DNA of 64,000 nt, from assembly GCF_020829645.1 (NCBI RefSeq), contig NZ_JAIVFS010000032.1, forward strand, positions 1 through 64,000, written 5' to 3'. Position 1 is the stretch's first letter. Each line of letters opens with the position of its first letter. The notes beneath the pieces were generated by a model. That model saw only the letters and a list, made by a program, of their open reading frames with translations, was not told the origin of the DNA and ran no database searches. The position numbers and the translations under genes are program-made. This document shows, one piece after another, positions 1 through 8,031 of the stretch. Source of the DNA: Nostoc mirabile CHAB5784 (lineage in GTDB: Bacteria > Cyanobacteriota > Cyanobacteriia > Cyanobacteriales > Nostocaceae).

Positions 1-111
1 GGCTACCTAGAACATCGAAGCAAAACACCAATTGGTATCCAGGTACTGTGGCGAGGTTGGTTAAAATTACACGACCTCTGTGAAGGTTGGCAGCTTGCAA
101 AACAGACTTAA
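1..111 (+). pseudogene. IS4-type transposase, C-terminal end only
   Basis: The first reading frame is open from the window edge to a TAA at 109-111. It encodes a 36-residue tail containing TPIGIQVLWRGWLKLHDL and ending in GWQLAKQT. This pattern (G-x-LWRG-x-RLHDL followed by a GW motif) resembles the extreme C-terminus of IS4-family DDE transposases. The rest lies outside the window, so it may be the end of an intact gene or a remnant. A second IS4-type fragment lies at 28994-29083. The family call rests on motif memory only. Confidence 0.5.
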
Positions 112-149
112 CGGGAAAAGTCAGTTTCCACATCCCGTCAAAAGTCAGG

Positions 150-338
150 TTGAGCGACAGCATTTGCTTGTTAAGCGACAGCATTTGCTTGTTGAGCGAC
201 AGCATTTGCTTGTTGAGCGACAGCATTTGCTTGTTAAGCGACAGCATTTGCTTGTTGAGCGACAGCATTTGCTTGTTAAGCGACAGCATTTGCTTGTTAA
301 GCGACAGCATTTGCTTGTTAAGCGACAGCATTTACATA
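150..338. repeat. 21-bp tandem array, 9 copies
   Basis: Nine head-to-tail 21-bp units begin at 150, 171, 192, 213, 234, 255, 276, 297 and 318. The core is TTRAGCGACAGCATTTGC. The third base alternates G/A (G,A,G,G,A,G,A,A,A), and the last unit is degenerate at its end. Because 21 is a multiple of three, forward frames stay open across it and give artificial seven-residue repeats. The array lies directly upstream of the surviving Rep coding sequence and probably replaced its 5' part. Confidence 0.95.
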
Positions 339-346
339 TTTTGGCA

Positions 347-775
347 ATGGTGTCGCCTTCGTATTTCAGTCATGGCTATCTTTCTCATGCCAAATGGGTA
401 GCGTTATGGCAGCAGTGCTTACGGATTGATTACCAGCCTGTTGTTCATACTAGCGCGATGTCTGGCGACAAGCCGCTTCGCGTCTACGCAAAGCATCATA
501 ACCCGTCACTACTTATCCCAGAAATTCTCAAGTATCAAGTGAAAGAGTCAGATTTGGTGGGTGATAGAGAATGGTTTTTAGAGTTAACCCGTCAACTGCA
601 TAAAAGTAGAGCGATCGCTGTTGGGGGTATACTCAGGCAGTATATGCGCGAATTAGAGGAGAAACACCAAGACCTCATTAATGAAAGTGAAGAGACAGAT
701 GAGGTGGATGGGGAAAGTTTGTTTTTCCAATGTGAGCGCAAGTTACAAAGATTTAATATAGATTGGGAAAAATAA
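347..775 (+). pseudogene. rolling-circle replication protein (Rep), truncated
   Basis: From ATG 347 the frame encodes about 142 residues. It starts SPSYFSHGYLSHAKWVALW and contains ILKYQVKESDLVGDREWF, ELTRQLHKSRAIAVGG and LRQYMRELEEKHQDLI. This matches the C-terminal part of cyanobacterial 'protein rep' (Rep_1 type) plasmid initiators as I remember them. The N-terminal domain with the HUH metal site and nicking tyrosine is absent. Upstream in frame there is only the 21-bp array. A short Nostoc-type dispersed repeat (about 464-497) seems to be inserted in the middle, giving the run SGDKPLRVYAKHH. Best read as a relic of an integrated rolling-circle plasmid. Confidence 0.6.
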
Positions 776-777
776 TA

Positions 778-984
778 ATGACTGATCCAAAGCCTATTCG
801 TACAGTTCATCGGGGAAGAATATTCCCTGATATTCAGTGGTCAGAAGAAAAAAAATCTCAATGGAAAGCTCAACAAGAGGCTTTTTACCAACGCGGTAAA
901 GTTATTTTTGACCAAGTTCAACCAGAGTTAATCAAAACTCACTAAAACTGGTACATGGCTGTTGAGCCTGAGAGTGGAGATTAA
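778..984 (+). pseudogene. small conserved protein broken by an in-frame stop
   Basis: ATG at 778 opens a 55-residue frame beginning MTDPKPIRTVHRGRIFPD and ending at TAA 943-945. Reading on in the same frame gives NWYMAVEPESGD and then another TAA at 982-984. I recall small Nostoc proteins in which the join reads THYNWYMAVEPESGDYFID, with tyrosine where both stops lie here. This suggests two TAT/TAC-to-TAA changes. It follows the Rep remnant within 3 bp. Function unknown. An earlier ATG at 763 overlaps the Rep remnant and is less likely. Confidence 0.5.
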
Positions 985-995
985 TTCAAGATAAT

Positions 996-1072
996 CGTAG
1001 GTTGGGTGGAACTTAAGTGTTACCCAACAAACCCGCGAAAATGTTGGGTTTCGTTCCTCCACCCAACCTACG
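996..1072. repeat. GTAGGTTGGG palindromic element, copy 1
   Basis: A 77-bp imperfect palindrome with perfect 15-bp outer arms, CGTAGGTTGGGTGGA at 996-1010 and its complement at 1058-1072. Inner arms GTTACCCAAC/GTTGGGT also pair. Related copies lie at 26745-26819 and, interrupted, at 39384-39645. It has cut into the minus-strand gene fragment at 1100-1197. Confidence 0.85.
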
Positions 1073-1099
1073 CAGTTTATGGTTTTTGGCGCTAACTGA

Positions 1100-1197
1100 A
1101 CTGTATTGCGTTCTAGTTCACGAATGGAGTTCCCAACAGCAATTATTTCAATATTGGTGATGTCTCCGATAATTTCAAAATTCAAGTAAGCATTACT
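1100..1197 (-). pseudogene. small conserved protein, N-terminal fragment
   Basis: On the minus strand the frame reads YLNFEIIGDITNIEIIAV then GNSIRELERN, and then becomes unrelated sequence running into the palindromic element at 996-1072. I recall a family of small cyanobacterial proteins with EIIGDI..IE.IA.G.SIRE..RL followed by GRWRKLKG; that second half is missing here. It is therefore likely a gene whose 3' part was lost at the repeat. Function unknown; the match is from memory. Confidence 0.4.
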
Positions 1198-1224
1198 CCT
1201 AGTAAATATTGCAACAAAAAACTT

Positions 1225-2316
1225 TTAACCACAACCCACCGCCAACCTTTGACTAACCAACTCAGCCGCTAAATGTATCGCTGCTTTCATACTCGTAGCA
1301 TCAGCAATTCCCTTACCCGCAATATCAAATGCTGTTCCATGATCTGGTGAAGTCCGAACGAAAGGAAGACCAATAGAAGTATTAACTGCCCGATCAAACG
1401 CCATCAACTTCACAGGAATTAAGCCTTGGTCGTGGTAAAGTGCCAAGTAGCCATCAGCAGGATTTTGTACTAAAGAATTTCCATACCAAGCTTGACCAGG
1501 TTTAACCCACATCGTATCTGGTGGTATTGGCCCATCTAGCTGTAATTGTGGTCGTTTTTGCCGCTCTTGCTCTAACCAGGGAATTAGCCAATCTTGTTCT
1601 TCATGTCCAAGTTGTCCCTGTTCGCCACTGTGGGGATTCAAACCTGCGATCGCAATTCTCGCCTTTTTTATCCCAAAATCTTTCTCCAAACATTCCACCA
1701 GCAAATCCAATTTCTGTGTCAGCAACTGCGGTGTCAATGTATCGGCTACTTGACGTAGGGGAATATGTGTGGTAGCTAGTATTGCGCGGAGTATCCAATT
1801 AGTATGGGGCGATCGCGCTACAAATAACATCCCAAAACGGTCAACACCTGACTTTTGTGCCAAAAGTTCCGTTTGTCCTGGATAATTATATCCTGCGGCT
1901 TTCCAAGCAGATTTAGCGATCGGCCCTGTGACAATAGCATCAAATTTACCAGCCAGTGTTTGAGCGATCGCACATTCCATATACGCAAAACTAGCCGCAC
2001 CACTGGCCGCATTACCTATTCCGGCGATAATTTGACCTTTAATTTCCCCATCCAACTGCACATCAATCACTGACAACTCGTCTGGATTTGCCAAAGGTGT
2101 TAAATTATCGATTAAATTCAGTTTGTGATAAATCTGTGCCAGCAAATCCCGGTTTCCCACCACTGTAACGTCATATTTTTTACTAATTTCCGGTTCTGCT
2201 AAAGCTTTCAAAATCACCTCCGGCCCAATTCCCGCCGGATCTCCCAGCGTCAACGCCAGACGCGGGCGATTATTTTTGCGAAAATTCACTAAATTATCTA
2301 GATTATTTTGATACAT
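1225..2316 (-). CDS. pdxA: 4-hydroxythreonine-4-phosphate dehydrogenase PdxA
   Basis: The 363-residue product is a cytosolic enzyme that oxidises 4-phosphohydroxy-L-threonine with NAD in the DXP-dependent pyridoxal phosphate route. Family hallmarks seen are LALTLGDPAGIGPEV near residue 20, VTGPIAKSAWKAAG with GQTELLA, NPHSGEQGQLGHEE, and the metal-site segment LYHDQGLIPVKLMAF followed by GLPFVRTSPDHGTAFDIAG. Length is slightly above the usual 330 because of about 18 extra N-terminal residues (NNLDNLVNFRKNNRP), so a shorter start is possible. The gene is transcribed alone; the next gene on this strand is more than 5 kb away. Confidence 0.95.
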   Translation of the reverse strand: MYQNNLDNLVNFRKNNRPRLALTLGDPAGIGPEVILKALAEPEISKKYDVTVVGNRDLLAQIYHKLNLIDNLTPLANPDELSVIDVQLDGEIKGQIIAGIGNAASGAASFAYMECAIAQTLAGKFDAIVTGPIAKSAWKAAGYNYPGQTELLAQKSGVDRFGMLFVARSPHTNWILRAILATTHIPLRQVADTLTPQLLTQKLDLLVECLEKDFGIKKARIAIAGLNPHSGEQGQLGHEEQDWLIPWLEQERQKRPQLQLDGPIPPDTMWVKPGQAWYGNSLVQNPADGYLALYHDQGLIPVKLMAFDRAVNTSIGLPFVRTSPDHGTAFDIAGKGIADATSMKAAIHLAAELVSQRLAVGCG

Positions 2317-2524
2317 AAAATTTATTCATAATTATTATCATCAAAGTTTTTTCCCATCCCCTTGTTCTCCCGTTTTACAGTAGGGATTGCCCCCCAAACG
2401 AGTAGGGATTAGTTGCTAAACTAGTTTAAGATTATTTACACAGGTCTAATTCTACAGCAACAATTCAAGAGCTTCTGATAGACCTAGTTTACACACACTA
2501 ATTTGCATAAGGAGAATCACACCA
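2317..2524. promoter_or_regulatory. spacer between divergent pdxA and petM
   Basis: About 200 A/T-rich bases separate the divergent starts of pdxA and petM, so both promoters should lie here. A Shine-Dalgarno-like AAGGAGA at about 2508-2514 precedes the petM ATG. I could not assign -10/-35 boxes with confidence. Confidence 0.4.
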
Positions 2525-2629
2525 ATGGGCGGCGAACTTTTGAATGCAGCTCTATTGTCCTTCGGTTTAATCTTCGTAGGCTGGGGCTTAGGCGCGTTGT
2601 TACTAAAAATTCAAGGCACAGAAGAATAA
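2525..2629 (+). CDS. petM: cytochrome b6-f complex subunit 7 (PetM)
   Basis: This 34-codon ORF encodes MGGELLNAALLSFG... and ends LLLKIQGTEE. It is essentially the known PetM sequence of filamentous cyanobacteria: one transmembrane helix with a GWGLGALLL stretch. PetM is a small thylakoid membrane subunit of the cytochrome b6-f complex, which passes electrons from plastoquinol to plastocyanin or cytochrome c6. AAGGAGA lies about 10 bases before the ATG. The gene is monocistronic, divergent from pdxA and followed by repeats. Confidence 0.93.
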   Translation: MGGELLNAALLSFGLIFVGWGLGALLLKIQGTEE

Positions 2630-2640
2630 TTGAGTGCTAA

Positions 2641-2708
2641 GAGACGCGATTAATCGCGTCTGTACAGGAGTTAGGAGACGCGATTAATCGCGTCTGTACA
2701 GGAGTTAG
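2641..2708. repeat. perfect 34-bp direct repeat, 2 copies, palindromic core
   Basis: Two adjacent identical 34-bp units lie at 2641-2674 and 2675-2708. Each contains the 18-bp perfect palindrome GACGCGATTAATCGCGTC followed by TGTACAGGAGTTAG. The same unit occurs twice at 23090-23123 and 23129-23162, there spaced by 5 bp. In both places it sits beside a CCCCACT heptamer array. Confidence 0.95.
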
Positions 2709-2720
2709 GAGTTATTATTC

Positions 2721-2753
2721 TCCCCACTCCCCACTCCCCACTCCCCACTCCCT
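2721..2753. repeat. heptamer tandem repeat (CCCCACT)
   Basis: About four and a half copies of CCCCACT, the short tandemly repeated repetitive sequence known from heterocystous cyanobacteria. It is non-coding, between petM and the ycf39-like gene. Confidence 0.9.
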
Positions 2754-2916
2754 TTTTGATCGAAATGAAAAAAAGCTTGTCCGTTTACCGGACAGCCATT
2801 TTCCTATGAGTCTGTCCATAACAAACGATTTTCTTAGAAAAGATGTAAAGTTTTGTTTGCATAGGTTATTCTGATAACATTCTTTTCATAAAACAATAAA
2901 ATTTATTACAACCCTC

Positions 2917-3915
2917 ATGACATTATTAATCGTCGGTGCCACTGGCACCTTAGGAAGACAAGTGGCTCGTCGTGCAATCGATGAGGGATATAAAGTACGC
3001 TGTCTTGTCCGAAGCAGTAAAAAAGCAGCTTTTCTCAAAGAATGGGGTGCAGAACTCGTACCGGGAAATTTGCGTTACCCCGATACCTTAGCGGAAGCTT
3101 TAGTTGGTGTAACCCAAGTTATTGATGCATCAACATCTCGTCCCACAGATTCACTGAGTATCAAACAAGTGGACTGGGACGGCAAAGTAGCATTGATTCA
3201 AGCAGCAAAAGCAGCAGGTGTAGAGCGTTTCATCTTCTTTTCAATATTAGATGCCGATAAATACCCAGAAGTGCCGTTAATGGAAATTAAGCGGTGTACA
3301 GAACTATTCCTGGCTGAGTCTGGCTTGAATTATACCATCTTACGGCTAGCTGGGTTTATGCAAGGATTAATTGGTCAGTACGGGATTCCCATTCTGGAAT
3401 CACAGCCAGTTTGGGTGACTGGTAATTCTTCTCCCATCGCCTATATGGATACTCAGGACATTGCTAAGTTCGCAATCCGTGCATTGAGTGTGCCGGAAAC
3501 GCAAAACCAAGCTTTTCCTGTAGTCGGTACTCGTGCCTGGAGTGCAGAAGAAATCATCAACTTATGCGAACGCTTATCTGGAAAAGACGCCAGAGTAACG
3601 CGGATGCCAATAACCTTGCTGCGTGCTGTGCGGGGCTTAATGCGGTTCTTTCAGTGGGGATGGAACGTTGCAGACAGGCTAGCATTTACAGAAGTATTGG
3701 CTAGTGGTAAAGAGTTAAATGCTTCAATGGATGAAGTATACACAGTTTTTGGCTTAGATCCGCAACAAACCACAACCCTAGAAAGCTATCTACAAGAGTA
3801 CTTCAGCCGAATAATGAAGAAGCTCAAAGAGTTAGACTACCAGAAAAATAAAAATAAAAAGCAGAAACCTAAAAAAACTCCTTTTAAACAGTCTTCAAAA
3901 GCCAATAGTCAATAG
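2917..3915 (+). CDS. ycf39: Ycf39-type photosystem II assembly factor (NmrA-like SDR)
   Basis: The 332-residue product is an atypical short-chain dehydrogenase of the NmrA type. The N-terminal Rossmann motif GATGTLGRQVARRA (residues 7-20) binds NAD(P). SLSIKQVDWDGKVALIQAAK, VERFIFFSILDADKYP and PLMEIKRCTELFLAESGL are characteristic of the cyanobacterial/plastid Ycf39-HCF244 family. Ycf39 works with high-light-inducible proteins and chlorophyll synthase to deliver chlorophyll to the D1/PSII reaction centre at the thylakoid. The C-terminus is a lysine-rich tail (KNKNKKQKPKK). The ATG follows an A/T-rich leader with no strong Shine-Dalgarno. Neighbouring petM is also a thylakoid gene. Confidence 0.88.
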   Translation: MTLLIVGATGTLGRQVARRAIDEGYKVRCLVRSSKKAAFLKEWGAELVPGNLRYPDTLAEALVGVTQVIDASTSRPTDSLSIKQVDWDGKVALIQAAKAAGVERFIFFSILDADKYPEVPLMEIKRCTELFLAESGLNYTILRLAGFMQGLIGQYGIPILESQPVWVTGNSSPIAYMDTQDIAKFAIRALSVPETQNQAFPVVGTRAWSAEEIINLCERLSGKDARVTRMPITLLRAVRGLMRFFQWGWNVADRLAFTEVLASGKELNASMDEVYTVFGLDPQQTTTLESYLQEYFSRIMKKLKELDYQKNKNKKQKPKKTPFKQSSKANSQ

Positions 3916-4046
3916 TCATTACAAAATGGACATTAGTCATGAAACTCTAGACTCTGGATATTTGACTCTAGATTAATGACTACATGACCAAAATGTGTAA
4001 GGATTACATAATATATAGAGCATCGCCTAAACTTGGATATTTGAGT

Positions 4047-4964
4047 GTGCCGAAAGCAGGCATTATCTACAATGACGTTAAACCGATAGCGGGCCGTGTC
4101 GCTATCGAGTTGAAAGACAAGCTAACCACTGCCGGTTGGGATGTGTGTATCACATCAAGTATCGGTGGAATATTGGGCTACTCTAACCCGGAGAGTCCTG
4201 TATGCCACACCCCCATTGACGGTCTAACGCCCCCTGGTTTTGACTCAGATATGGAGTTTGCAGTGGTGTTAGGGGGAGATGGCACTGTTTTAGCAGCGTC
4301 TCGTCAGGTGGCCCCCTGTGGTATTCCACTGCTAACAGTGAATACCGGCCACATGGGATTTTTGACAGAAACCTTCCTGAATCAATTGCCCCAAGCACTA
4401 GAACAGGCAATGGCGGGTGAGTATGAAATTGAAGAACGAGCCATGCTCACCGTCAAAGTCTTTCGGGGAGATTCAGTGCTGTGGGAAGCCCTCTGCTTAA
4501 ATGAAATGGTGCTGCACCGGGAACCTTTGACCTCTATGTGCCATTTTGAAATTGCCATAGGGCGTCATGCGCCAGTAGATATTGCAGCAGATGGTGTGAT
4601 TGTTTCTACGCCTACTGGTTCTACAGCTTACTCATTGAGTGCTGGTGGCCCAGTTGTGACCCCTGGTGTACCTGCTTTACAGCTAGTACCCATTTGTCCC
4701 CATTCCCTAGCTTCTAGAGCATTAGTATTTCCAGATACTGAATCGGTCAACATTTACCCAGTCAACATTCCTCGGCTGGTAATGGTGGTGGATGGTAATG
4801 GAGGGTGCTATGTACTACCAGAAGATAGAGTATATATGGAGCGATCGCAATATAGTGTCCGATTTATTCGTCTGCAACCGCCTGAGTTTTTCCGAATTCT
4901 GCGAGAAAAATTAGGTTGGGGTTTACCACATATCGCTAAACCAACTTCGGTAGAATTGCCGTAG
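4047..4964 (+). CDS. nadK: NAD kinase
   Basis: This enzyme phosphorylates NAD to NADP. It shows the family's GGDGT motif within FAVVLGGDGTVLAASR, the LNEMVLHR segment, and DGVIVSTPTGSTAYSLSAG that forms the nucleotide site. I chose the GTG at 4047 (VPKAGIIYNDVKP, 305 residues) because cyanobacterial homologues begin there. An upstream ATG at 3984 would add 21 residues without recognisable similarity. Neither start has a clear Shine-Dalgarno. About 80 bp of short direct repeats (AATAGTCA/TTAGTCA) separates it from the ycf39-like gene. Cyanobacteria usually have two NAD kinases. Confidence 0.92.
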   Translation: MPKAGIIYNDVKPIAGRVAIELKDKLTTAGWDVCITSSIGGILGYSNPESPVCHTPIDGLTPPGFDSDMEFAVVLGGDGTVLAASRQVAPCGIPLLTVNTGHMGFLTETFLNQLPQALEQAMAGEYEIEERAMLTVKVFRGDSVLWEALCLNEMVLHREPLTSMCHFEIAIGRHAPVDIAADGVIVSTPTGSTAYSLSAGGPVVTPGVPALQLVPICPHSLASRALVFPDTESVNIYPVNIPRLVMVVDGNGGCYVLPEDRVYMERSQYSVRFIRLQPPEFFRILREKLGWGLPHIAKPTSVELP

Positions 4965-5303
4965 GTATTGGGCAGGAGGCAGGAGGCAGGAGGTAGAAGT
5001 TTTTGAATTTTGAATTGATTTCTCCCTCATCCCCCCACTCCCCACTCCCCACTCCCCACTCCCTACTCCCCAACTTACTGATTTCCTTCCAGAATTACTG
5101 GTGTAAGGATGGTATTTGGATTTAGTTATTAAGATTGCATCGGAGAATTAGATGGCTGACACCTGAACGTGCTAAAAGATTCTTAGCAGCGTGTCAAATC
5201 AGGATTGCTCCATCACTAAAAATTCGTAATTGCACTTTATAACTGATGTAAAGATTTTCTCTGGAATATCTTTACAATCCCAAATCCAATATCCCAAATT
5301 GTT
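4965..5303. other. spacer with heptamer repeats
   Basis: Holds a GGCAGGA-type heptamer run (about 4971-4994) and a CCCCACT array (5032-5073). Then comes an A/T-rich stretch likely to carry the promoter of the nblR-like gene. No gene is supportable here. Confidence 0.7.
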
Positions 5304-5990
5304 ATGACAGTTGCTCAAAGTCCCTGTGTTTTGGTGATTGAAACCGATGAGAGCCTAGCAAATCAGCTTTCTTGTGATTTGCAAGAAGCTGGTTATGAAT
5401 CAATTTTGGCTCATGATGCGACTAGTGGTTTACAACACTGTCGCGATCGCCAACCTGCTTTAATTGTTTTAGACCGGATGCTAGCAGGAGAATCAGGACT
5501 CTCATTGTGCAAAAATCTCAGAAGCACTGGTATGCGATCGCCTGTATTAATTTTAATGGCAAGGGATACAGTCGATGATCGTGTAGCTTGTCTAGAAGCT
5601 GGAGCCGATGATTACATCCTGAAGCCTTATCGCTCAGAAGACTTTTTGAAGTTGATTCGGCTCTACTTAAAACCTGATGTGGATACCACGGAGCAGTTAC
5701 GCTTTGGGGATCTGATTTTAGATATAGCAACTCGCCGTGCCATACATAGCGGACGGGCAATTGACTTGACAATGAAAGAATTTGAACTATTAAAATTCTT
5801 AATGGAACATCCCCGTGAGGTGTTAACCCGCGAACAAATTTTAGAAAATGTTTGGGGTTATGACTTTCTGGGTGAGTCGAATGTAATTGAAGTGTACATC
5901 CGCTACTTGCGGTTAAAAATTGAAGATGAAGGACAAAAGCGCCTCATTCAAACGGTGCGAGGCGTAGGGTACGTTTTGAGAGAATCCTAG
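5304..5990 (+). CDS. nblR: NblR-type OmpR-family response regulator with atypical receiver
   Basis: The 228-residue product has an N-terminal receiver (about 8-122) and a C-terminal winged-helix domain (about 133-226) with LTMKEFELLKFLMEHPRE and a typical ending RLIQTVRGVGYVLRES. Asp57 sits at the phosphorylation position (LIVLDRML) and Lys107 in LKPYR. The second acidic metal ligand is Thr14 (VIETDE) and the conserved Ser/Thr is Met85 (LILMARD). NblR of Synechococcus is a receiver that can act without phosphorylation and controls phycobilisome breakdown and stress survival. Overall similarity and these substitutions suggest NblR, but a close paralogue cannot be excluded. Confidence 0.72.
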   Translation: MTVAQSPCVLVIETDESLANQLSCDLQEAGYESILAHDATSGLQHCRDRQPALIVLDRMLAGESGLSLCKNLRSTGMRSPVLILMARDTVDDRVACLEAGADDYILKPYRSEDFLKLIRLYLKPDVDTTEQLRFGDLILDIATRRAIHSGRAIDLTMKEFELLKFLMEHPREVLTREQILENVWGYDFLGESNVIEVYIRYLRLKIEDEGQKRLIQTVRGVGYVLRES

Positions 5991-6416
5991 TACACTGTGG
6001 TGGAAGTTTACAAGAGAAGGCAGGAGGCAGGAGGCAGGAGGAAAGAAGTATTAATGAAAACTTTAGTTGTCGGTTTAGAGCCGCACTAGTATATTTCGAC
6101 TACGCTCAATAACAAAAAAGATTGTGTCGATAGCGCAGCGTAAAGCCTTCTCTACGAGACGCTGCGCGTAGCTTGCTTCCACGAAGTGGTACGTCATGGC
6201 AACGCTATGAGCGAGTCAGACGCTACGTCGCTAACGCAACGCTTACGAGCGTCGCGAAAAGTGCCACGAGGTACAAAGCGTCCTTGCTTCAATCCTACCT
6301 CTATAACGTGTGGATTCCTCCTGCCCCCTGCCTCTTGAGGGGACGAATAAAAGCCGTGAGTTTTCTAGCTTAAATTCTGTAAAATTGAAATCTAAATTAC
6401 AAAATCAAAAATAATT
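5991..6416. repeat. spacer filled with dispersed small repeats
   Basis: Contains a GGCAGGA heptamer run (about 6019-6042) and its near complement CCTGCCCCCTGCCTC (about 6319-6333). Between them is a block (about 6127-6255) of repeats of the GCGTAGC / GCTTACGAGC type that recur at 10570, 30300 and 48820. The open frame across it is made of repeat sequence, not a gene. Confidence 0.7.
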
Positions 6417-6923
6417 ATGACTCATCGGCTAAGTTTGCTCTCAATGTTGCTGAGTATTTTACTGATGGGCTGTTCTGTGCCAACAACAGCTAAACCTCCC
6501 AGCCCCACCTCTGCTTCTCAAACTCCAGCACCACAGAGCTTAGGTCAAAAACTACCAATTTCTGCTAAAGCCATTGTTCCTAATGGCACAATCATTCAGT
6601 TAGAAGTGACGCAGACACCACAACAGCAAGCTATGGGGTTGATGTATCGACCAGCTTTGCCAGATGACCGGGGGATGTTGTTTGGGTTCCCTTCACCACA
6701 ACCAGTTAGTTTCTGGATGAAGAATGTACCTGTGCCCTTGGATATGGTATTTTTACAAAACGGAGTCGTTAAATATATTCAGGCTGCTGCACCTCCTTGT
6801 GCAACTGAGCCTTGTCCTACCTATGGGCCCAATACACCAATCGATAAGGTGATTGAACTTCGCTCTGGCAGAGCTGCCGAGTTGAAGTTGAAAGTGGGCG
6901 ATATTATCAAAATTGAGCCTTGA
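6417..6923 (+). CDS. DUF192 family lipoprotein
   Basis: The 168-residue precursor begins with a hydrophobic signal ending in the lipobox LLMGC (Cys19), so it is probably a lipid-anchored envelope protein. A Pro/Ser/Thr-rich linker (about 22-42) precedes a DUF192 domain (about 50-168) with the family landmarks GLMYRP, GMLFGFPSPQPVSFWMKN and PLDMVFL. The Cys pair in PPCATEPCP could form a disulfide. The biochemical role of DUF192 is unknown to me. It is probably monocistronic. Confidence 0.85.
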   Translation: MTHRLSLLSMLLSILLMGCSVPTTAKPPSPTSASQTPAPQSLGQKLPISAKAIVPNGTIIQLEVTQTPQQQAMGLMYRPALPDDRGMLFGFPSPQPVSFWMKNVPVPLDMVFLQNGVVKYIQAAAPPCATEPCPTYGPNTPIDKVIELRSGRAAELKLKVGDIIKIEP

Positions 6924-7465
6924 GACTTCGGTGCTTTACGGGGATAAAGATTTGGATGGTTGCTCTGTTCAGAGTCTATACTATCGGAATCTATGTTTTT
7001 TTTGTAAAAAATGGCACGTCCTATGGTAAAAATTCATCTGTAAGGCTACTATTTAAAAACTGTGGTAATAATGTAAAATTCTACTGTCTCCAACCTGAAA
7101 TCGCAGTCTTCAGGTTTGGCAAAAATATTCCCTTGGGCGCAAGTGTAAATAGTCGCCAATAAGAGAGTATAGGCTATGGAATCTTTGTTACTACATGTGT
7201 AATTAAATAACGCACAAAAGTAAACAAAATGGAGCCAATTTAACTAAGTAAAAATACTGCTTGAGAATTGAGCAGATAATTTGTAGGAAAATTTCTATTT
7301 TTCAGAGTTTCTATGAGAAGCCTTTGTTAAAGGCAAATCAAAAAAACTCTGCTGGGGTGTATAGCCGATAACGGCAAAGTGACAGATAAAATACTGGCTA
7401 CTGGCTACCGAGCAATAGTGAACTGATATATGACAATACATTCTGCACAAGGAGGTGAGACACAA
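6924..7465. other. spacer between DUF192 and DUF2949 genes
   Basis: About 540 bp, A/T-rich. A short frame (6920-7162) overlapping the end of the DUF192 gene has no protein-like pattern and was not accepted. A consensus-like GGAGGTG Shine-Dalgarno lies at 7451-7457. Confidence 0.5.
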
Positions 7466-7657
7466 ATGTCACCATCAAAATATTCTCGACTGATTAATTT
7501 TTTGCAAGAAGATTTGGCAATTTCCACAGCATCGCTGGCGGTGGCACTTCGGCATCGGGAGCAAGATCCAGGCCCTTTGGCAATGATTCTTTGGCAGTAT
7601 GGTTTGATTACTCTAGAGCAGTTAGACCAAATTTATGATTGGCTGGAAACGGCATAG
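7466..7657 (+). CDS. DUF2949 family protein
   Basis: A 63-residue acidic cytosolic protein, MSPSKYSRLINFLQEDL..., ending GLITLEQLDQIYDWLETA. It matches the short cyanobacterial DUF2949 family in length and in the ILWQYGLI segment. The start at 7466 is supported by AAGGAGGTG ten bases upstream. The longer frame from 7430 would place this ribosome site inside coding sequence. Function unknown. Confidence 0.8.
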   Translation: MSPSKYSRLINFLQEDLAISTASLAVALRHREQDPGPLAMILWQYGLITLEQLDQIYDWLETA

Positions 7658-7980
7658 GTCATAATAATTTTGGATTTTGGATTTTGGATTTTGGATTTTG
7701 GATTTTGGATTTTGAATTTTAAATTAAAAGTCTTTACCAAAAGACTGTTATCAGAATCTGAAATAATACTATTTATACCAATTCAGTATCATGTTAAGTT
7801 GCCAAAATTAGTCTTGTTTGGTCTCAAATAAGCTATGCGACTGTCTTCAGAGCAAATAATACTATTTAGAGCAACTTGGTATAATTTATGAAAACTGGGC
7901 ATATAACATCCACTCTACCTTGTGCAAAAGTTGTATAGGTTTATTAACTTTGGCGGTTTCTACTCATTTATATACAAATT
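7658..7980. repeat. spacer with GGATTTT heptamer run
   Basis: About seven copies of a GGATTTT heptamer lie at 7671-7718, followed by A/T-rich sequence with imperfect inverted ends TATACCAA (about 7775) and TTGGTATA (about 7883). This may be another small inverted-repeat element. No gene seen. Confidence 0.5.
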
Positions 7981-8014
7981 AAAAGAGCGAGTTAAATTAT
8001 CAACTCGCTCTTTT
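7981..8014 (-). terminator. intrinsic terminator of the aminotransferase gene
   Basis: A perfect 13-bp stem: AAAAGAGCGAGTT (7981-7993) pairs with AACTCGCTCTTTT (8002-8014) around an 8-base loop. It lies 18 bp beyond the stop of the minus-strand gene and ends in a T run on that strand. Confidence 0.85.
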
Positions 8015-8031
8015 GATTTAATGCTCAGTAC

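Noticed and set aside
80..346. Open frames running through the 21-bp array as the N-terminus of a 231-residue protein
   Set aside because: The period is a multiple of three, so all frames without stops in one unit stay open. The repeated peptide is a by-product. Only the part from 347 resembles a protein.
6173..6373. A 66-residue plus-strand frame
   Set aside because: Lies wholly within dispersed GCGTAGC-type repeats and heptamers.
6920..7162. An 80-residue frame overlapping the DUF192 gene end
   Set aside because: No family pattern, no ribosome site, composition of A/T-rich spacer.
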